Shown here: piece by piece, positions 36,328 to 46,050 of the stretch
Layout: the number at the start of each line of letters is the position of its first letter
How positions within the stretch are numbered: the first letter of the stretch is position 1
NCBI GenBank assembly: GCA_963849635.1
Contig: CAWKIA010000010.1
Span: forward strand, 1-64,000
Length of the DNA stretch: 64,000 bases
Reading direction: 5' to 3'
DNA from: CAVRUD01 sp963849635
GTDB lineage: Bacteria; Chloroflexota; Chloroflexia; Thermomicrobiales; UBA6265
Program-made: the position numbers and the translations under genes
Notes under the pieces: generated by a model
The model's input: only the letters and a program-made list of their open reading frames with translations
What the model was told of the DNA's origin: nothing
Databases searched by the model: none

Positions 36328-37527
36328 TCAGGCGGTGGCGGGCTGGTCCAGGGGAGATTGGCGGGTTTCACGGACAAGGAGGGCGAGGGTGAGGGCGGCG
36401 GCGCCGCCAATCACGGCAAGGGCGTAGGCGCTGCCTTCGAGGCCAAAGGTCACGGCCATGGCTCCGACAATCAAGGGACCGCCGACGGCCCCGGCGTCAC
36501 CGACCAGGCGCCATAGGCCGAGGAACTCACCTGCGGCTTCTGGGGGCGCTAGGTCGGCGCCCAGGGTCATCATCGTGCCTGAGCCAAGCCCATTGCCGAA
36601 TCCAATCACCATGGCGGCAAGCATCAACCCGGCATAGTCCGATGCAAATGGGATCAGTCCCACTCCCAAAGCCATCACCGCGAAACTCGGAACCGCCGCC
36701 ACTTTGCGACCGAACCGGTCCATCAAGACGCCCGCGGGAACGAACATGGCGACGTCGAGCACCGTCGCCACTGTCATTATCAAGCCAATTTGGGCAAGGT
36801 CCAGCCCGACGACTTCTTTGCCGTAGAGCGGAATGATCAGCTGGCGCCCAGACCGAATCATTTGAGCAAAAATCTGCGCGACTGAGGCTGCAGCGAGATC
36901 ACGCCCGTTCGTTCGAAACAGGCGGCCGACCATCGACCACCGAGTTCGACGAGTGTTCGTCGATGCTTTTTCGGCGCCAACCTTTACTACGACGAAAGAC
37001 AGAGCCAGCGCAGCGGTGGCCATCAAACCAGAGGCAACAAACGCCGATTGAAGGCCAAACACCTCGCCCAGGAAACCACCGATTGCTGGTCCACCGAGGA
37101 CGCCGATCCGGTTGATTCCGCCAAAGACTGAGACAGCCCGTCCGCGCATTGCGACCGGAATAGCGGCCGCAATATACGCATGTCGAGATAGGCCCCAGAC
37201 GGCTGTACCGACTCCAGCCACCAGGCGAAGCGCGATGACGACTTCAAGAGGCAAATCAAAGACAAGCAGGATCGTCGAAAGCGCGACGAGTGACGAACCA
37301 CCGAGCATCGCCCTGCGTAGGCCGATCTTTGCCAGGAATGCTCCTGCTGGGACATCGGTTATGAGGGTGCCAAGCGCCGCCGCCGCAACCACAAACGAGA
37401 CAGCGCTATACGAAACATCGTACGTATCGTCCGCGAACACAGGCAACGTGGCGAGGAGAATACCCTGGCCGAACGAGAGCAAGGCGGTCGGGATATAGAC
37501 CGCCAGCACCAGTTCAGACCGCCGCAT
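36328..37527 (-). CDS. Major facilitator superfamily transporter
   Basis: A 399-residue, roughly 12-helix MFS protein. TM1 begins ELVLAVYIPTALLSFGQGIL. The loop 2-3 motif is FLAKIGLRRAMLGG (variant G-x-x-x-D/R-x-G-R-R) and the equivalent in the second half is LMDRFGRKVAAVPSFAVMAL. The central loop is short. It resembles drug/sugar exporters without specific signature, so no substrate is assigned. ATG 37527 is used, with GGGACGGGAC just upstream. It is divergent from ftsY. Confidence 0.87.
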   Translation of the reverse strand: MRRSELVLAVYIPTALLSFGQGILLATLPVFADDTYDVSYSAVSFVVAAAALGTLITDVPAGAFLAKIGLRRAMLGGSSLVALSTILLVFDLPLEVVIALRLVAGVGTAVWGLSRHAYIAAAIPVAMRGRAVSVFGGINRIGVLGGPAIGGFLGEVFGLQSAFVASGLMATAALALSFVVVKVGAEKASTNTRRTRWSMVGRLFRTNGRDLAAASVAQIFAQMIRSGRQLIIPLYGKEVVGLDLAQIGLIMTVATVLDVAMFVPAGVLMDRFGRKVAAVPSFAVMALGVGLIPFASDYAGLMLAAMVIGFGNGLGSGTMMTLGADLAPPEAAGEFLGLWRLVGDAGAVGGPLIVGAMAVTFGLEGSAYALAVIGGAAALTLALLVRETRQSPLDQPATA

Positions 37528-37618
37528 CCGTGTCCCGTCCCTTTCGCCAGTCGTCCCTCGGCCCAGCATCCTATCACCGAATGCCGATGGCTGCCTGGGT
37601 CAGGAAGCGCGGAACAGG

Positions 37619-37627
37619 TGGTAAACT
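37619..37627 (+). promoter_or_regulatory. Extended -10 promoter element upstream of ftsY
   Basis: TGGTAAACT, a TGn plus TAAACT extended -10 box, about 130 bases before the ftsY start. Confidence 0.35.
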
Positions 37628-37756
37628 TTTCGGTGACGCCGCAGCCGCGGCGTTTCTCTATGCCAACCAAACAGCGGCCGCGACTTCTCGCACCTTACGC
37701 CGACAACACGCAATGCCCACTGCACCCGCGCCGCTGACCACATAAGGATCTAAGCC

Positions 37757-38722
37757 GTGATCATGAAACTTTTTCGGCGTAGGGCCGAGCAAGATGTCCA
37801 GATCGAGCAGAGTCTGGAGAAGACGCGCCAGCGCGGCGTCTTCTCGGAGATTTCTCGCCTATTCGATCGCAATATCCTCGACGATGACCTCTACGAAGAA
37901 TTGGAGATGCTCCTCCTCCAGGCTGATGTCGGCGTCGAGGTCAGCGAGCAACTGGTCAAGGAACTGAAAGGGCGGGTGAATCAGGACAGGATCACAGATC
38001 CGCGTATGGCCCGCGAGATCCTGCGCGAGGAGATGATCACGCTCCTGGAGCTGGCGACCCGCAATCGCCGGGTAAAGATCCTGCAACGCGGCGTGCCCTG
38101 GGTGATCATGGTGGTCGGGGTCAACGGCGTCGGCAAAACAACCTCGATCGCCAAGTTGGTCAAGTATCACCAGGACTTTGGCCGATCGGTCATGGTTGCC
38201 GCCGGCGACACTTTCCGCGCCGCCGCCATCGAGCAACTCGGCGTCTGGGGTGAGCGCCTCGGTGTTCCAGTCATCCAACATCAACAAGGCGCCGACCCAG
38301 GCGCCGTCGTCTTCGACGCCATGCAGGCTGCGCACAGCCGCGGCGCCGATGTCCTGATCGTCGATACGGCCGGCCGGTTGCACACCAAGTTCAACCTGAT
38401 GGAAGAACTGAAGAAGCTGCGCACCATCATGCAGAGGCACGTTCCAGCGGCGCCCCAGGAAGTTCTCCTCGTGATCGATGCGTCCACCGGGCAGAACGGC
38501 CTCATTCAGGCGCAGAAATTCTCGGAGTCGGTCGAGATCTCCGACATCATGATCGCCAAGCTCGATGGCACGTCGAAGGGCGGTATCGCCTTCTCGGTTG
38601 CGCGCGAACTCGGCACCCCGATCTCCTATATCGGCACCGGCGAGAAGGCGACGGATCTGGCCGAGTTCAAGCCTGAGAGCTACGTCGACGCCCTCTTCTT
38701 CGGTCAAGGCGAAGGGCTCTAG
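37757..38722 (+). CDS. ftsY: Signal recognition particle receptor FtsY
   Basis: A 321-residue SRP GTPase that docks ribosome-SRP complexes to the translocon. After a short charged N-terminus (MKLFRRRAEQ) comes the N-domain helices and the G domain: VVGVNGVGKTTSIAKL (G1), AGDTFRAAAIEQLGVW (G2/insertion box), VLIVDTAGRLHTKFNLMEEL (G3) and IMIAKLDGTSKGG (G4), with YIGTGEKATDLAEFKPE closing. There is no long acidic A-domain. The start is GTG 37757 (ATG 37763 also in frame), behind AAGGA. It is followed 29 bases later by the pentapeptide gene. Confidence 0.95.
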   Translation: MIMKLFRRRAEQDVQIEQSLEKTRQRGVFSEISRLFDRNILDDDLYEELEMLLLQADVGVEVSEQLVKELKGRVNQDRITDPRMAREILREEMITLLELATRNRRVKILQRGVPWVIMVVGVNGVGKTTSIAKLVKYHQDFGRSVMVAAGDTFRAAAIEQLGVWGERLGVPVIQHQQGADPGAVVFDAMQAAHSRGADVLIVDTAGRLHTKFNLMEELKKLRTIMQRHVPAAPQEVLLVIDASTGQNGLIQAQKFSESVEISDIMIAKLDGTSKGGIAFSVARELGTPISYIGTGEKATDLAEFKPESYVDALFFGQGEGL

Positions 38723-38751
38723 ACTGGCAAGGCGAACCAGGGTTGGGCCGA

Positions 38752-39364
38752 ATGCAAGAGTTGATCGACGTCCAGTTCGAAGACCAGTCGTTTGACGACC
38801 AGGACTTGTTCGAAGCGGACTGGCGGAACACGCGTTTCGTTCGCTGCCGCTTTCAGGGCGCTGATCTCCGAGAGTCACACACCGACCGTTGCGTCTTCGA
38901 TTCCTGTGACTTCACCGCCGCCCGGCTCAACCTCTCCGAGCACGCAGGCTCCGCATTCGTGAACTGCTCCTTCCGGATGACAAAGCTCTTCAGGGCTCGA
39001 TTCGTGGAGTGCAAGATGACGGGATCGCTTTTCGAGCAGGCCGATCTCAGCTCGGTTGTGGTCGCCGGCGGTGATTGGTCGTACGTCAATCTGCGCATGC
39101 AGGACCTCTCCGGCCGGAAGTTCCGGTCATTGCGTCTGGTCAACGCCGACCTCTACGGCTGCGACCTGCGCAAAACCGACCTGCGCGACGCCGATCTGAG
39201 TCACGCCACCCTTGGCCAGGTGCAGGCTGCGCGGCGCCGACCTTCGGGGCGCGAACCTGGACGGTATCGACCTGACCTCGTTCGACCTGCACGGCGTTCG
39301 CATCGACCTGGCCCAGGCGATTGCCGTGGCCAGCGCGTACGGCGCGATCGTCGATCCGTCCTAA
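38752..39364 (+). CDS. Pentapeptide-repeat protein (frameshifted)
   Basis: Reconstructed as 203 residues. Pentapeptide-like repeats (A(D/N)LxX) run through the whole chain: CRFQGADLRESHTDRCVFDS, DLYGCDLRKTDLRDADLSHA. At about 39215-39228 one extra base changes frame, after which repeats continue LRGADLRGANLDGIDLTSFD and end AVASAYGAIVDPS. The fold is a right-handed beta-helix; some members mimic DNA and protect gyrase, many are uncharacterised. It starts at ATG 38752 (an in-frame TTG lies at 38743) and is probably co-transcribed with ftsY. Confidence 0.82.
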
Positions 39365-39421
39365 CGGCGCGTTGCGACCGAGCAGGTTGCGCTCTTGGCC
39401 AAGGCACCGAGCCAGGCGCGC

Positions 39422-41017
39422 TCAATCGGGAATTGCGGCTGGAAGCGTCTTGCGGAGCATGAGATAGCCGGCGATACCGGCAACGATCGAGGCGAGCAAG
39501 ATCCCAACTCGCGCTTCGTCCGCGACCGCTCCCGTGTCGAACGCCAGCTCCGTGACGAACAGCGACATCGTGAAGCCGATGCCGCGGAGGAGCGCCACGG
39601 CAGTGACGTGGCGCCACAGAATCGCCGGTGGCCGGATTGCAATCCCAAACCGGACAGCAAGCCAGGCGAAGAGCGTGATCCCGATCGGCTTCCCGATCGT
39701 GAGTCCGAGGATCACGCCCCAACCAACACGACTACTCAGCGCGTCGCCCAGACTGTCGACGATGGGAATGCCCGCGTTTGCAACCGCGAAGATCGGCAGG
39801 ACAGCAAAGGCGACCCACGGGTTGAGCCGGTGCTGGAGGTGAGTCATCGGGGTCTCAACCCGCTCGCAGAGCTTCTCCAGGCCTTGCGTCGCCTGCTGTT
39901 GCGGCTCATTGCTAAGGATCGTCGGCGCAAGGAAACAGGCCCGCTCAAAGTCATCGATGAGCCCTCTCGCCCGAACGAGGAACTCGCTTGGATTAATCCA
40001 CGATCGAGCCGGCACGGTCATCGCCACCAAAACCCCGGCGGCCGTCCCGTGGACACCTGACTGGAAGATCGCGACCCAAACGCCGAAGCCAACAACTGCG
40101 TAGATCGGCCAGCCGTGCATTCCCGCTCTGTTTGCCCCGACGAGCAGGGCGAGCAGGACGAGGGCGATGGCGAGGGCAGACCAGTCGATCGTATCGGTAT
40201 AGAAGACGGCAATCACGAGTACCGCCAGGATGTCATCCACGATGGCGAACGCGGTGAGGAAGACCAACAGCAACGGTCGCACCCGTGCGCCCAAGAGGGC
40301 GAGTATTCCGAGTGAGAAGGCGGTATCGGTCGCCATCGGGATGCCCCAACCTTCTGCGCCACCACTTCCGACGTTGAGGAGGGTGAAGACGAGCGCGGGG
40401 ACGATGGCGCCGCCCACCGCGGCGGAGATGGGGAGCGCGGCGAGGCGCGGATAGCGGAGGTCGCCGACAAGGAACTCCCGCTTGATCTCCAGGCCAACGA
40501 TGAAGAAGAAGAGGGCCATCAGCCCGTCATTGACCCAGTGCCGAAGAGACTCGGTGATGCCGTAGCGCGCAGTTCCAATCGTTAGTTCGGTGTTCCAGAA
40601 GCGCTCGTAGGCGTCAGCCATGGGCGAGTTTGCGAGTACGAGAGCCACGGCCGTCCCGAGCAGGAGCAGTCCGATTCCGGAAACACTCGTCCGCACGAAA
40701 CCCACCAGGGGCGTCAACGCGAGAACAAGCGGCTGTTCCTGGGCCGTGCCGGTAATGTTCGTGAACTGTGGCGGCTCATCGGCCAGCTCGTCACCGATCT
40801 CGTACCACGCCCGCCGTTCGTCCGATTCTTTCCAGGCGTGGAGATTGCTCTCGTGGTCAAAGCTGAGGACCACTCGGAATTCTGTCTGTCCACGCATTGG
40901 GCGAAAGATCTGCGACCCGACGTAGCCAGGAAACGATGCGGCTGCTTCAGTGATCCCGCGCAGAAAGTCCTCAAACTCTCTCTCACGGCCCGGCTTGACA
41001 CGCCGGGTAACGCTCAC
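39422..41017 (-). CDS. nhaA: NhaA-type Na+/H+ antiporter with N-terminal ABM domain
   Basis: A 531-residue protein. Residues 1-95 are an antibiotic-biosynthesis-monooxygenase (ABM) ferredoxin-like domain (VTRRVKPGREREFEDFLRGI, FPGYVGSQIFRPMRGQTEF). Residues about 105-530 are NhaA: VNDGLMALFFFIVGLEIKRE, PMATDTAFSLGILALLGARV and AFAIVDDILAVLVIAVFYTD (the transport-site double Asp). VNDGLMALFFFIVGLEIKRE is the family signature. ABM domains usually bind small ligands or act as oxygenases, so fusion to an ion antiporter suggests a cytoplasmic regulatory domain. The start is GTG 41017, with no clear ribosome binding site; the frame stays open upstream for about 50 codons without a usual start. Confidence 0.88.
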   Translation of the reverse strand: MSVTRRVKPGREREFEDFLRGITEAAASFPGYVGSQIFRPMRGQTEFRVVLSFDHESNLHAWKESDERRAWYEIGDELADEPPQFTNITGTAQEQPLVLALTPLVGFVRTSVSGIGLLLLGTAVALVLANSPMADAYERFWNTELTIGTARYGITESLRHWVNDGLMALFFFIVGLEIKREFLVGDLRYPRLAALPISAAVGGAIVPALVFTLLNVGSGGAEGWGIPMATDTAFSLGILALLGARVRPLLLVFLTAFAIVDDILAVLVIAVFYTDTIDWSALAIALVLLALLVGANRAGMHGWPIYAVVGFGVWVAIFQSGVHGTAAGVLVAMTVPARSWINPSEFLVRARGLIDDFERACFLAPTILSNEPQQQATQGLEKLCERVETPMTHLQHRLNPWVAFAVLPIFAVANAGIPIVDSLGDALSSRVGWGVILGLTIGKPIGITLFAWLAVRFGIAIRPPAILWRHVTAVALLRGIGFTMSLFVTELAFDTGAVADEARVGILLASIVAGIAGYLMLRKTLPAAIPD

Positions 41018-41288
41018 GGTGACGGGCGCATCGTCACTTCGGGACGATCGGGGACTTTGGGACTCACTAGCCCCCGCCCTGAGTCTTCCGCCAGTTTTCT
41101 CCTCTAGATCAGGTCGCTGTGGATTTTCGGCACGATATCCGGCGACCGGGTCGATTGTCGATTGCGGGACGAATCAGGCAGCAGGTATGACGCGATGGTG
41201 CGTTATTCTTTAGGGTGCAGTCGACCCAGCATTCTCCGAATCCCTGTCGCATTGCCAGAGTAAGATCCCACTGGAAGGTCGTCATTCG

Positions 41289-42773
41289 ATGTTCGAATCA
41301 CTCACAGATCGCCTGAATGAAACACTCGGACGGCTGGGCCGCAAGGGCCGCCTGACCGAGGCAGATGTCGACGAGGCGATGCGCGAGGTCCGCCGCGCGC
41401 TTCTCGAGGCGGACGTCAACTTCAAAGTCGCCAAGGAGTTCGTCGCGGCGGTCAAGGAACAGGCCGTCGGCGAGAACGTGCTGGCGTCACTGACCCCGGC
41501 CCAGACCGCCATCGGCATCGTCCACGACGAGCTTATCAACGTGCTCGGACGCGAGCGGGAGCCATTGCGCACGCCCGATCGTCCCCCGCAGATCCTGATG
41601 ATGGTCGGTCTGAACGGCGCCGGTAAGACGACGCACACCGGAAAGCTCGCACTGCACCTGCGCAAGGAGGGCCGCAACCCGCTCATGGTCGCGGCGGACG
41701 TGTACCGGCCGGCCGCGATCAACCAACTCCAGACACTGGGCCGGCAGATCAACATCCCGGTCTACGAAGAGGGCACAGGCAAGAATCCGGTCGACATCGC
41801 CCGGAACGCCGTCCGCTATGCCGTCGAGCGCGGTTACAACCCGGTCATCATCGACACCGCCGGCCGTCTCCAGATCGACGAGCCGCTGATGCAAGAGCTG
41901 GAGAACATCAGCGCGCGGATCGATCCCACCGAGATCTTGCTCGTCGCGGACGCCATGACGGGCCAGGAAGCAGTCAGTGTTGCCCAGGAGTTCCACGCCC
42001 GCCTCAATGTGACAGGACTCGTCCTCACCAAGATGGACGGCGACGCCCGGGGCGGCGCTGCCCTCTCGATTCGGGCCGTCACCGGCGTGCCGATCAAGTT
42101 CATCGGCACCGGCGAGAAACTCGACGCCCTGGAACCGTTCTACCCCGAACGACTGGCGGGCCGGATCCTGGGCATGGGCGATATCGTCTCGCTCGTCGAG
42201 CGTGCCCAGGAACAGACCGACGAGAAGGAGGCCGAACGCCTCCAGGACCGGATGATCAAGGGCACCTTCGACCTGGAGGATTTCCTGGAGCAGCTCCAGA
42301 AGATCAAGAAGATGGGGCCGCTTTCCCAACTTATGGAGATGATCCCCGGGATCGGCGCTCAGCTCCGCCAGGCCAAGCAGCAGATCTCCGACGACGACTA
42401 CAAGTCGATCGAGGCGATCATCCGCTCGATGACCCCCTACGAACGCCGCAACCCTGAGGTGCTCAACAGCAAGCGGATCAGCGACGGCTCGCACAGTCGC
42501 CGGGTCCGGATTGCCCGCGGCAGCGGATCGAACCAAAACGAGGTCAAAGCCCTCATCTCCCAGTTCGAGCAGATGCAAGGGATGATGACCCAGTTCGGCC
42601 GGATGGCGAAGAAGGGCAAGGTCCCGGCCGGCATGGCTGGTATGGACCCCAGCGCCCTCGGAGACATGGGCAACATCGACCCGAGCATGCTTGGAAACGG
42701 CATGGGCATGGGCGCTCCCGGTCGCCGCCGCGGGATCAGCCAGCAAAATCGCCCAAAGAAGAAGCGCCGGTAA
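41289..42773 (+). CDS. ffh: Signal recognition particle protein Ffh
   Basis: A 494-residue SRP54-type GTPase. N domain: MFESLTDRLNETLGRLGRKG. G domain: MMVGLNGAGKTTHTGKLALH (G1), VAADVYRPAAINQL, VIIDTAGRLQIDEPLMQEL (G3) and VLTKMDGDARGGAALSIRAV (G4). The Met-rich M domain that binds signal peptides and SRP RNA runs from about 325 (KMGPLSQLMEMIPGIGAQL) to a Gly/Met-rich tail (GNGMGMGAPGRRR). The C-terminus is longer and more Met/Gly-rich than in E. coli. Start is ATG 41289. No SRP RNA gene was seen nearby. Confidence 0.96.
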   Translation: MFESLTDRLNETLGRLGRKGRLTEADVDEAMREVRRALLEADVNFKVAKEFVAAVKEQAVGENVLASLTPAQTAIGIVHDELINVLGREREPLRTPDRPPQILMMVGLNGAGKTTHTGKLALHLRKEGRNPLMVAADVYRPAAINQLQTLGRQINIPVYEEGTGKNPVDIARNAVRYAVERGYNPVIIDTAGRLQIDEPLMQELENISARIDPTEILLVADAMTGQEAVSVAQEFHARLNVTGLVLTKMDGDARGGAALSIRAVTGVPIKFIGTGEKLDALEPFYPERLAGRILGMGDIVSLVERAQEQTDEKEAERLQDRMIKGTFDLEDFLEQLQKIKKMGPLSQLMEMIPGIGAQLRQAKQQISDDDYKSIEAIIRSMTPYERRNPEVLNSKRISDGSHSRRVRIARGSGSNQNEVKALISQFEQMQGMMTQFGRMAKKGKVPAGMAGMDPSALGDMGNIDPSMLGNGMGMGAPGRRRGISQQNRPKKKRR

Positions 42774-42799
42774 CCATCGGTCGCATCTACAGCAAGAAG

Positions 42800-42830
42800 G
42801 CCTCCCGCCAGATTCTGGCGGGAGGCTTTT
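42800..42830 (+). terminator. Intrinsic terminator of ffh
   Basis: A perfect 12-bp stem, GCCTCCCGCCAG/CTGGCGGGAGGC, with a 3-base loop, followed by TTTT, starts 27 bases after the ffh stop. Confidence 0.85.
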
Positions 42831-42935
42831 CATTGCGCCGCGGCAGGAAGATCAGGGGAAGATCGCGCTCGTACAACAGCGGTGCGCTTGGCTCGCCTAT
42901 GTCTGAGCCAGGATCATCTCTGGAGCGCGACCTCG

Positions 42936-44220
42936 ATGACACTCACGCCCACCGCCGTCCGCGTTGTCCTCATTGCTTTGACACTTTTCGCCGCCGGGCG
43001 ACTCCTGTCTGATCAACATGCCCGGGCAACGGAGATTCAACCGCTTGACCTCGCAGCGATGGTCCTGACGCCCGATGACCTGGAGATCCATGGACTTACC
43101 GGATACGGCAGCGACTACGGCGAGTACCTGACCACCCGCGACTACGCGGCTGGATTCGCCCGGCAAGAGAACATTGCATCTGAAGAAGCCCTCGAGATCT
43201 TCGAGGGCATGGGTCTCCTCCGGAGCTACACCGTCCGGCTTGCTCTGCCCAGCGAAGATGGGGACTTCAACAGCGTCGCGACCGAAGGGATCCACGTCGC
43301 CATCTTTGAGTACGACAGCGACGCGTCCGCGGGAGCGATGTTCGACCTCGCCCAAGAGGACATCGAAGACGGCGATCGGGAAGTGGTCGAAAGCCCGAAG
43401 GAGTTCGGAGACGAGTGGATCTTCAGCCGCTCCGACGCCGACGACCCCGAATCCGGCGACCCGGCCCGCGACCTATCGCTGGAGTTCCGGACTGGAAGCT
43501 TGACCGCGGTACTCACGATGTTCGACATCGCCCGAGAAAACGAATTGTCCCGTCCGACCGAACCCGACATCGACATCGTCGAACAACTCGGCGAGCAGTT
43601 CCTTGAGCGAATCGAGTCCGCCGACAGCTCGGAGCAGCCGCTCCTCGGGAATCAAGCCGTCCGCCTTACCGACGACGATGGATCAATCGTTACCGTCGGA
43701 GACCGATACTCGGCCATGGACGGCGCACCAATCCGCCGCTACGCCGAAAGCGACGAGTCGGTCGAGACCCGCGCCGAGCGGATGGCCACGGACGGTATGG
43801 ATGCGATCTATGGAGTCGAGCAGGATGTTCGTTCCGGGGAAGACGAGAACCCGGCCGATCCGCACCTGACCGTGCGCCTCTACCAGTTCGAAGACGACGA
43901 TGCCGCCGCCGAATGGCTGGACCAGTCCGCCTACGATCGCTTTGCCATGGAGGACTATGTCCAGGCGATCGACAGCGTCGAGCTTCCCTTCGACCTCGGT
44001 TACGCGTCGATCGGGGCGGCGTACACCGCCGAATACGGTGGCGAGAGCCTGGTGGGCACTGCGGTCTGGGTCCACGTAAACGATATCGCGGCTCGCATCA
44101 CCCTCGATAGTACCGATGCGATCGACCTGGATGTCGTCGAGGAGATCGTCGAGGCTCAGGTAGATTGCCTTCTCGGCAGTCCCCTGCAACGCAATCGAGG
44201 TCCCGAACGCATTGGACTAA
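42936..44220 (+). CDS. Secreted acidic protein with two similar halves (frameshift near the end)
   Basis: A signal peptide (VRVVLIALTLFAAGRLLSDQ, then ARATE) precedes an acidic protein of about 427 residues. The two halves share a pattern: RDYAAGFARQ with YDSDASAGAMFDLAQEDIED in the first, and RRYAESDESV with YQFEDDDAAAEWLDQSAYDR in the second, each ending in a Val-rich block followed by a helix (IDIVEQLGEQFLERIES; LDVVEEIVEAQVDC). Unshifted, the frame would run antisense through eno to 44543. One extra base near 44166-44175 gives a natural end (FSAVPCNAIEVPNALD) at 44220, just before the eno stop. No enzyme family is recognised. Confidence 0.65.
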
Positions 44221-44234
44221 CCGCCCGAACCGAG

Positions 44235-45513
44235 CTAGAGCGCCGAGCGTCCCGGATAGACCGCACTGCCACCCAGATCTTCCTCAATGCGCAGGAGCTG
44301 GTTGTACTTGGCGACGCGGTCGACCCGGGACGGCGCGCCAGTCTTGATCAGGCCGGCGTTGGTGGCCACCACCAGATCGGCGATGAACGTGTCGCCGGTC
44401 TCGCCGGAGCGGTGCGAGATGACCGCCTTGAATCCGGCCCGCTGTGCCATCTCGATTGCCTCGAACGTCTCGGTCAGGGTGCCGATCTGGTTGAGCTTCA
44501 CCAGGATCGCGTTGCCGGCCCTCTCGGCGATGCCGCGCGCTAGGCGTTCAGTGTTCGTCACGTAGAGATCGTCGCCGACCAACCGGATTCGATCGCCGAC
44601 GCGGGCGGTCAGCGCCTTCCAGGTGTCCCAGTCATCTTCGGCCAATCCATCTTCAATCGAAGCAATCGGGTAGCGCTCGCACCAGTCGGCGTAGAAGTCG
44701 ACCATCTCGGTTTGGGTGAGCGTCCGGCCTTCACCCGCAAGGACGTAGTTGCCGCCGTCGAAGAATTCGGTGGAGGCGGGGTCGAGCGCCAGGACGATGT
44801 CCTCGCCGGCCTTGTATCCGGCCCGCTCGATCGCGAGCAGGATGACGTCGAGGGCTTCCTGATTCGATGCCAGGCTGGGCGCATAGCCGCCCTCATCACC
44901 GACATTCGTGTTGAGCCCGCGCTCCTTCAGCACTCCTTTGAGCGTGTGGAAGATCTCCGCTCCCCAGCGCAGGCCCTCGCGGAACGTGGGAGCCCCGACG
45001 GGCATCACCATGAACTCCTGCATGTCGACGCTGGAGCCTTCGGCGTGCTTGCCGCCGTTGAGGATATTCATCATCGGTACCGGCAGACGTCCGCGCCGAC
45101 GGGCCGCCGAGGTAGCGGTAGAGCGGCAGCCCCACGGCATCGGCCGCGGCTCGGGCAACCGCAAGGGAGACACCCAGGATCGCGTTCGCCCCGAGCTTGC
45201 CCTTGTTCGGCGTCCCGTCTAGCTCTTGCATCGTCGTATCGACGCCAACCTGGTCGAGCGCATCCAGCCCCACGACCGCCTCGGCGATCGGCTCGTTGAC
45301 GTTGGCGACCGCATTGAGGACGCCCTTGCCGCCAAATCGCCCCTTGTCGCCGTCGCGGAGCTCGACCGCCTCATGCGCCCCGGTCGAAGCTCCCGACGGA
45401 ACGGCCGCCGTCCCAGTCGCCCCGCCGACTAGGATCACGTCGACTTCCAAAGTTGGATTTCCCCGTGAGTCGAGGATCTCTCGGGCGTAGACGGTTTCGA
45501 TCATGGTCGACAT
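44235..45513 (-). CDS. eno: Enolase (frameshifted)
   Basis: Converts 2-phosphoglycerate to phosphoenolpyruvate. Reconstructed as 425 residues, the usual length. N-terminal part: YAREILDSRGNPTLEVDVIL, AVPSGASTGAHEAVELRDGD and GKLGANAILGVSLAVARAAA. At about 45086-45092 one extra base changes frame, after which LPVPMMNILNGGKHAEGSSV follows, with the catalytic and metal residues in ALDPASTEFFDG, SIEDGLAEDDWDTW, LVGDDLYVTN, LVKLNQIGTLTETFEAI and VISHRSGETGDTFIADL. All active-site residues are intact. ATG 45513 follows AAAGGA. The gene is essential and appears single, so an assembly error is likely. Confidence 0.93.
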
Positions 45514-45686
45514 AGAAAGTGTCCTTTCGCGGATGCTGCATTTCAATCAACATGGCTGGGATTCAAGCTAGCGGTTTTTGGCTCACTGAAGGCCCATCTC
45601 GCGACAGGCAACGGCCGAAGCAGCGGGCTGTTCACAATGCCCGCGGCCCCGGCCACCTCCAGTATACCGAGAGCCTTGTGCCGCTT

Positions 45687-45695
45687 TGCTATACT
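45687..45695 (+). promoter_or_regulatory. Extended -10 promoter of the pheS T-box transcript
   Basis: TGCTATACT, an extended -10 box close to TGnTATAAT, lies so that transcription would start near 45702 and give a leader of about 295 nucleotides up to the T-box terminator. Confidence 0.55.
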
Positions 45696-45701
45696 CGTGA
45701 T

Positions 45702-45996
45702 CAAAGTAAAGAGCGTGAACGGCGATGACAAAGCAAAGTACCCGTTGCCGCGCCGGCCAGGGAAGGCGAGCCACCGACTGGAAGCCGCCACTGTCGCCCA
45801 ACGGGGAAGTTCTCTTTCGAGCCGAACGGTGAATGGCAGGCGGAGTTCCCGCCGCCTGGTAGTCGTTTCTGGGGACCCGCCATTACTGGGTTCGACGCCG
45901 GCATTCGTGCCGGCGTGCTAAGCAGCGCCGGTTTGCCGGCGAACCCGGGTGGTACCGCGTGGTCGCCCCCTCGTCCCGGGACGAGGGGGTTTTTTG
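45702..45996 (+). promoter_or_regulatory. T-box leader (tRNA-Phe-sensing) of pheST
   Basis: The antiterminator T-box core GGGTGGTACCGCG is at 45947-45959, its NCCA-pairing region matching the strong consensus (GGTGG). It is followed by an intrinsic terminator at 45966-45995. Upstream lie an AGTAC bulge-like motif (GCAAAGTACCCG, about 45745), several hairpins (CGCCGGC/GCCGGCG), and TTC within CTCTTTCGAG, a candidate Phe specifier. Uncharged tRNA-Phe binding would stabilise the antiterminator and let pheST be transcribed. The core and terminator are certain; the specifier codon is a guess from context. Confidence 0.88.
45966..45995 (+). terminator. T-box-controlled intrinsic terminator
   Basis: A perfect palindromic stem, CCCCCTCGTCCC/GGGACGAGGGGG, at 45966-45989 is followed by six T. 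It lies directly after the T-box antiterminator sequence and before pheS. Confidence 0.9.
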
Positions 45997-46050
45997 TTGC
46001 CCAGAACAGTGGCGCAATCATCGTCATCAGTCCCGATCGGAGCATCCGTA

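Noticed and set aside
44221..44543. C-terminal extension of the secreted acidic protein into eno
   Set aside because: The extension is antisense to conserved enolase sequence and is removed by one base change that gives a natural stop at 44220.
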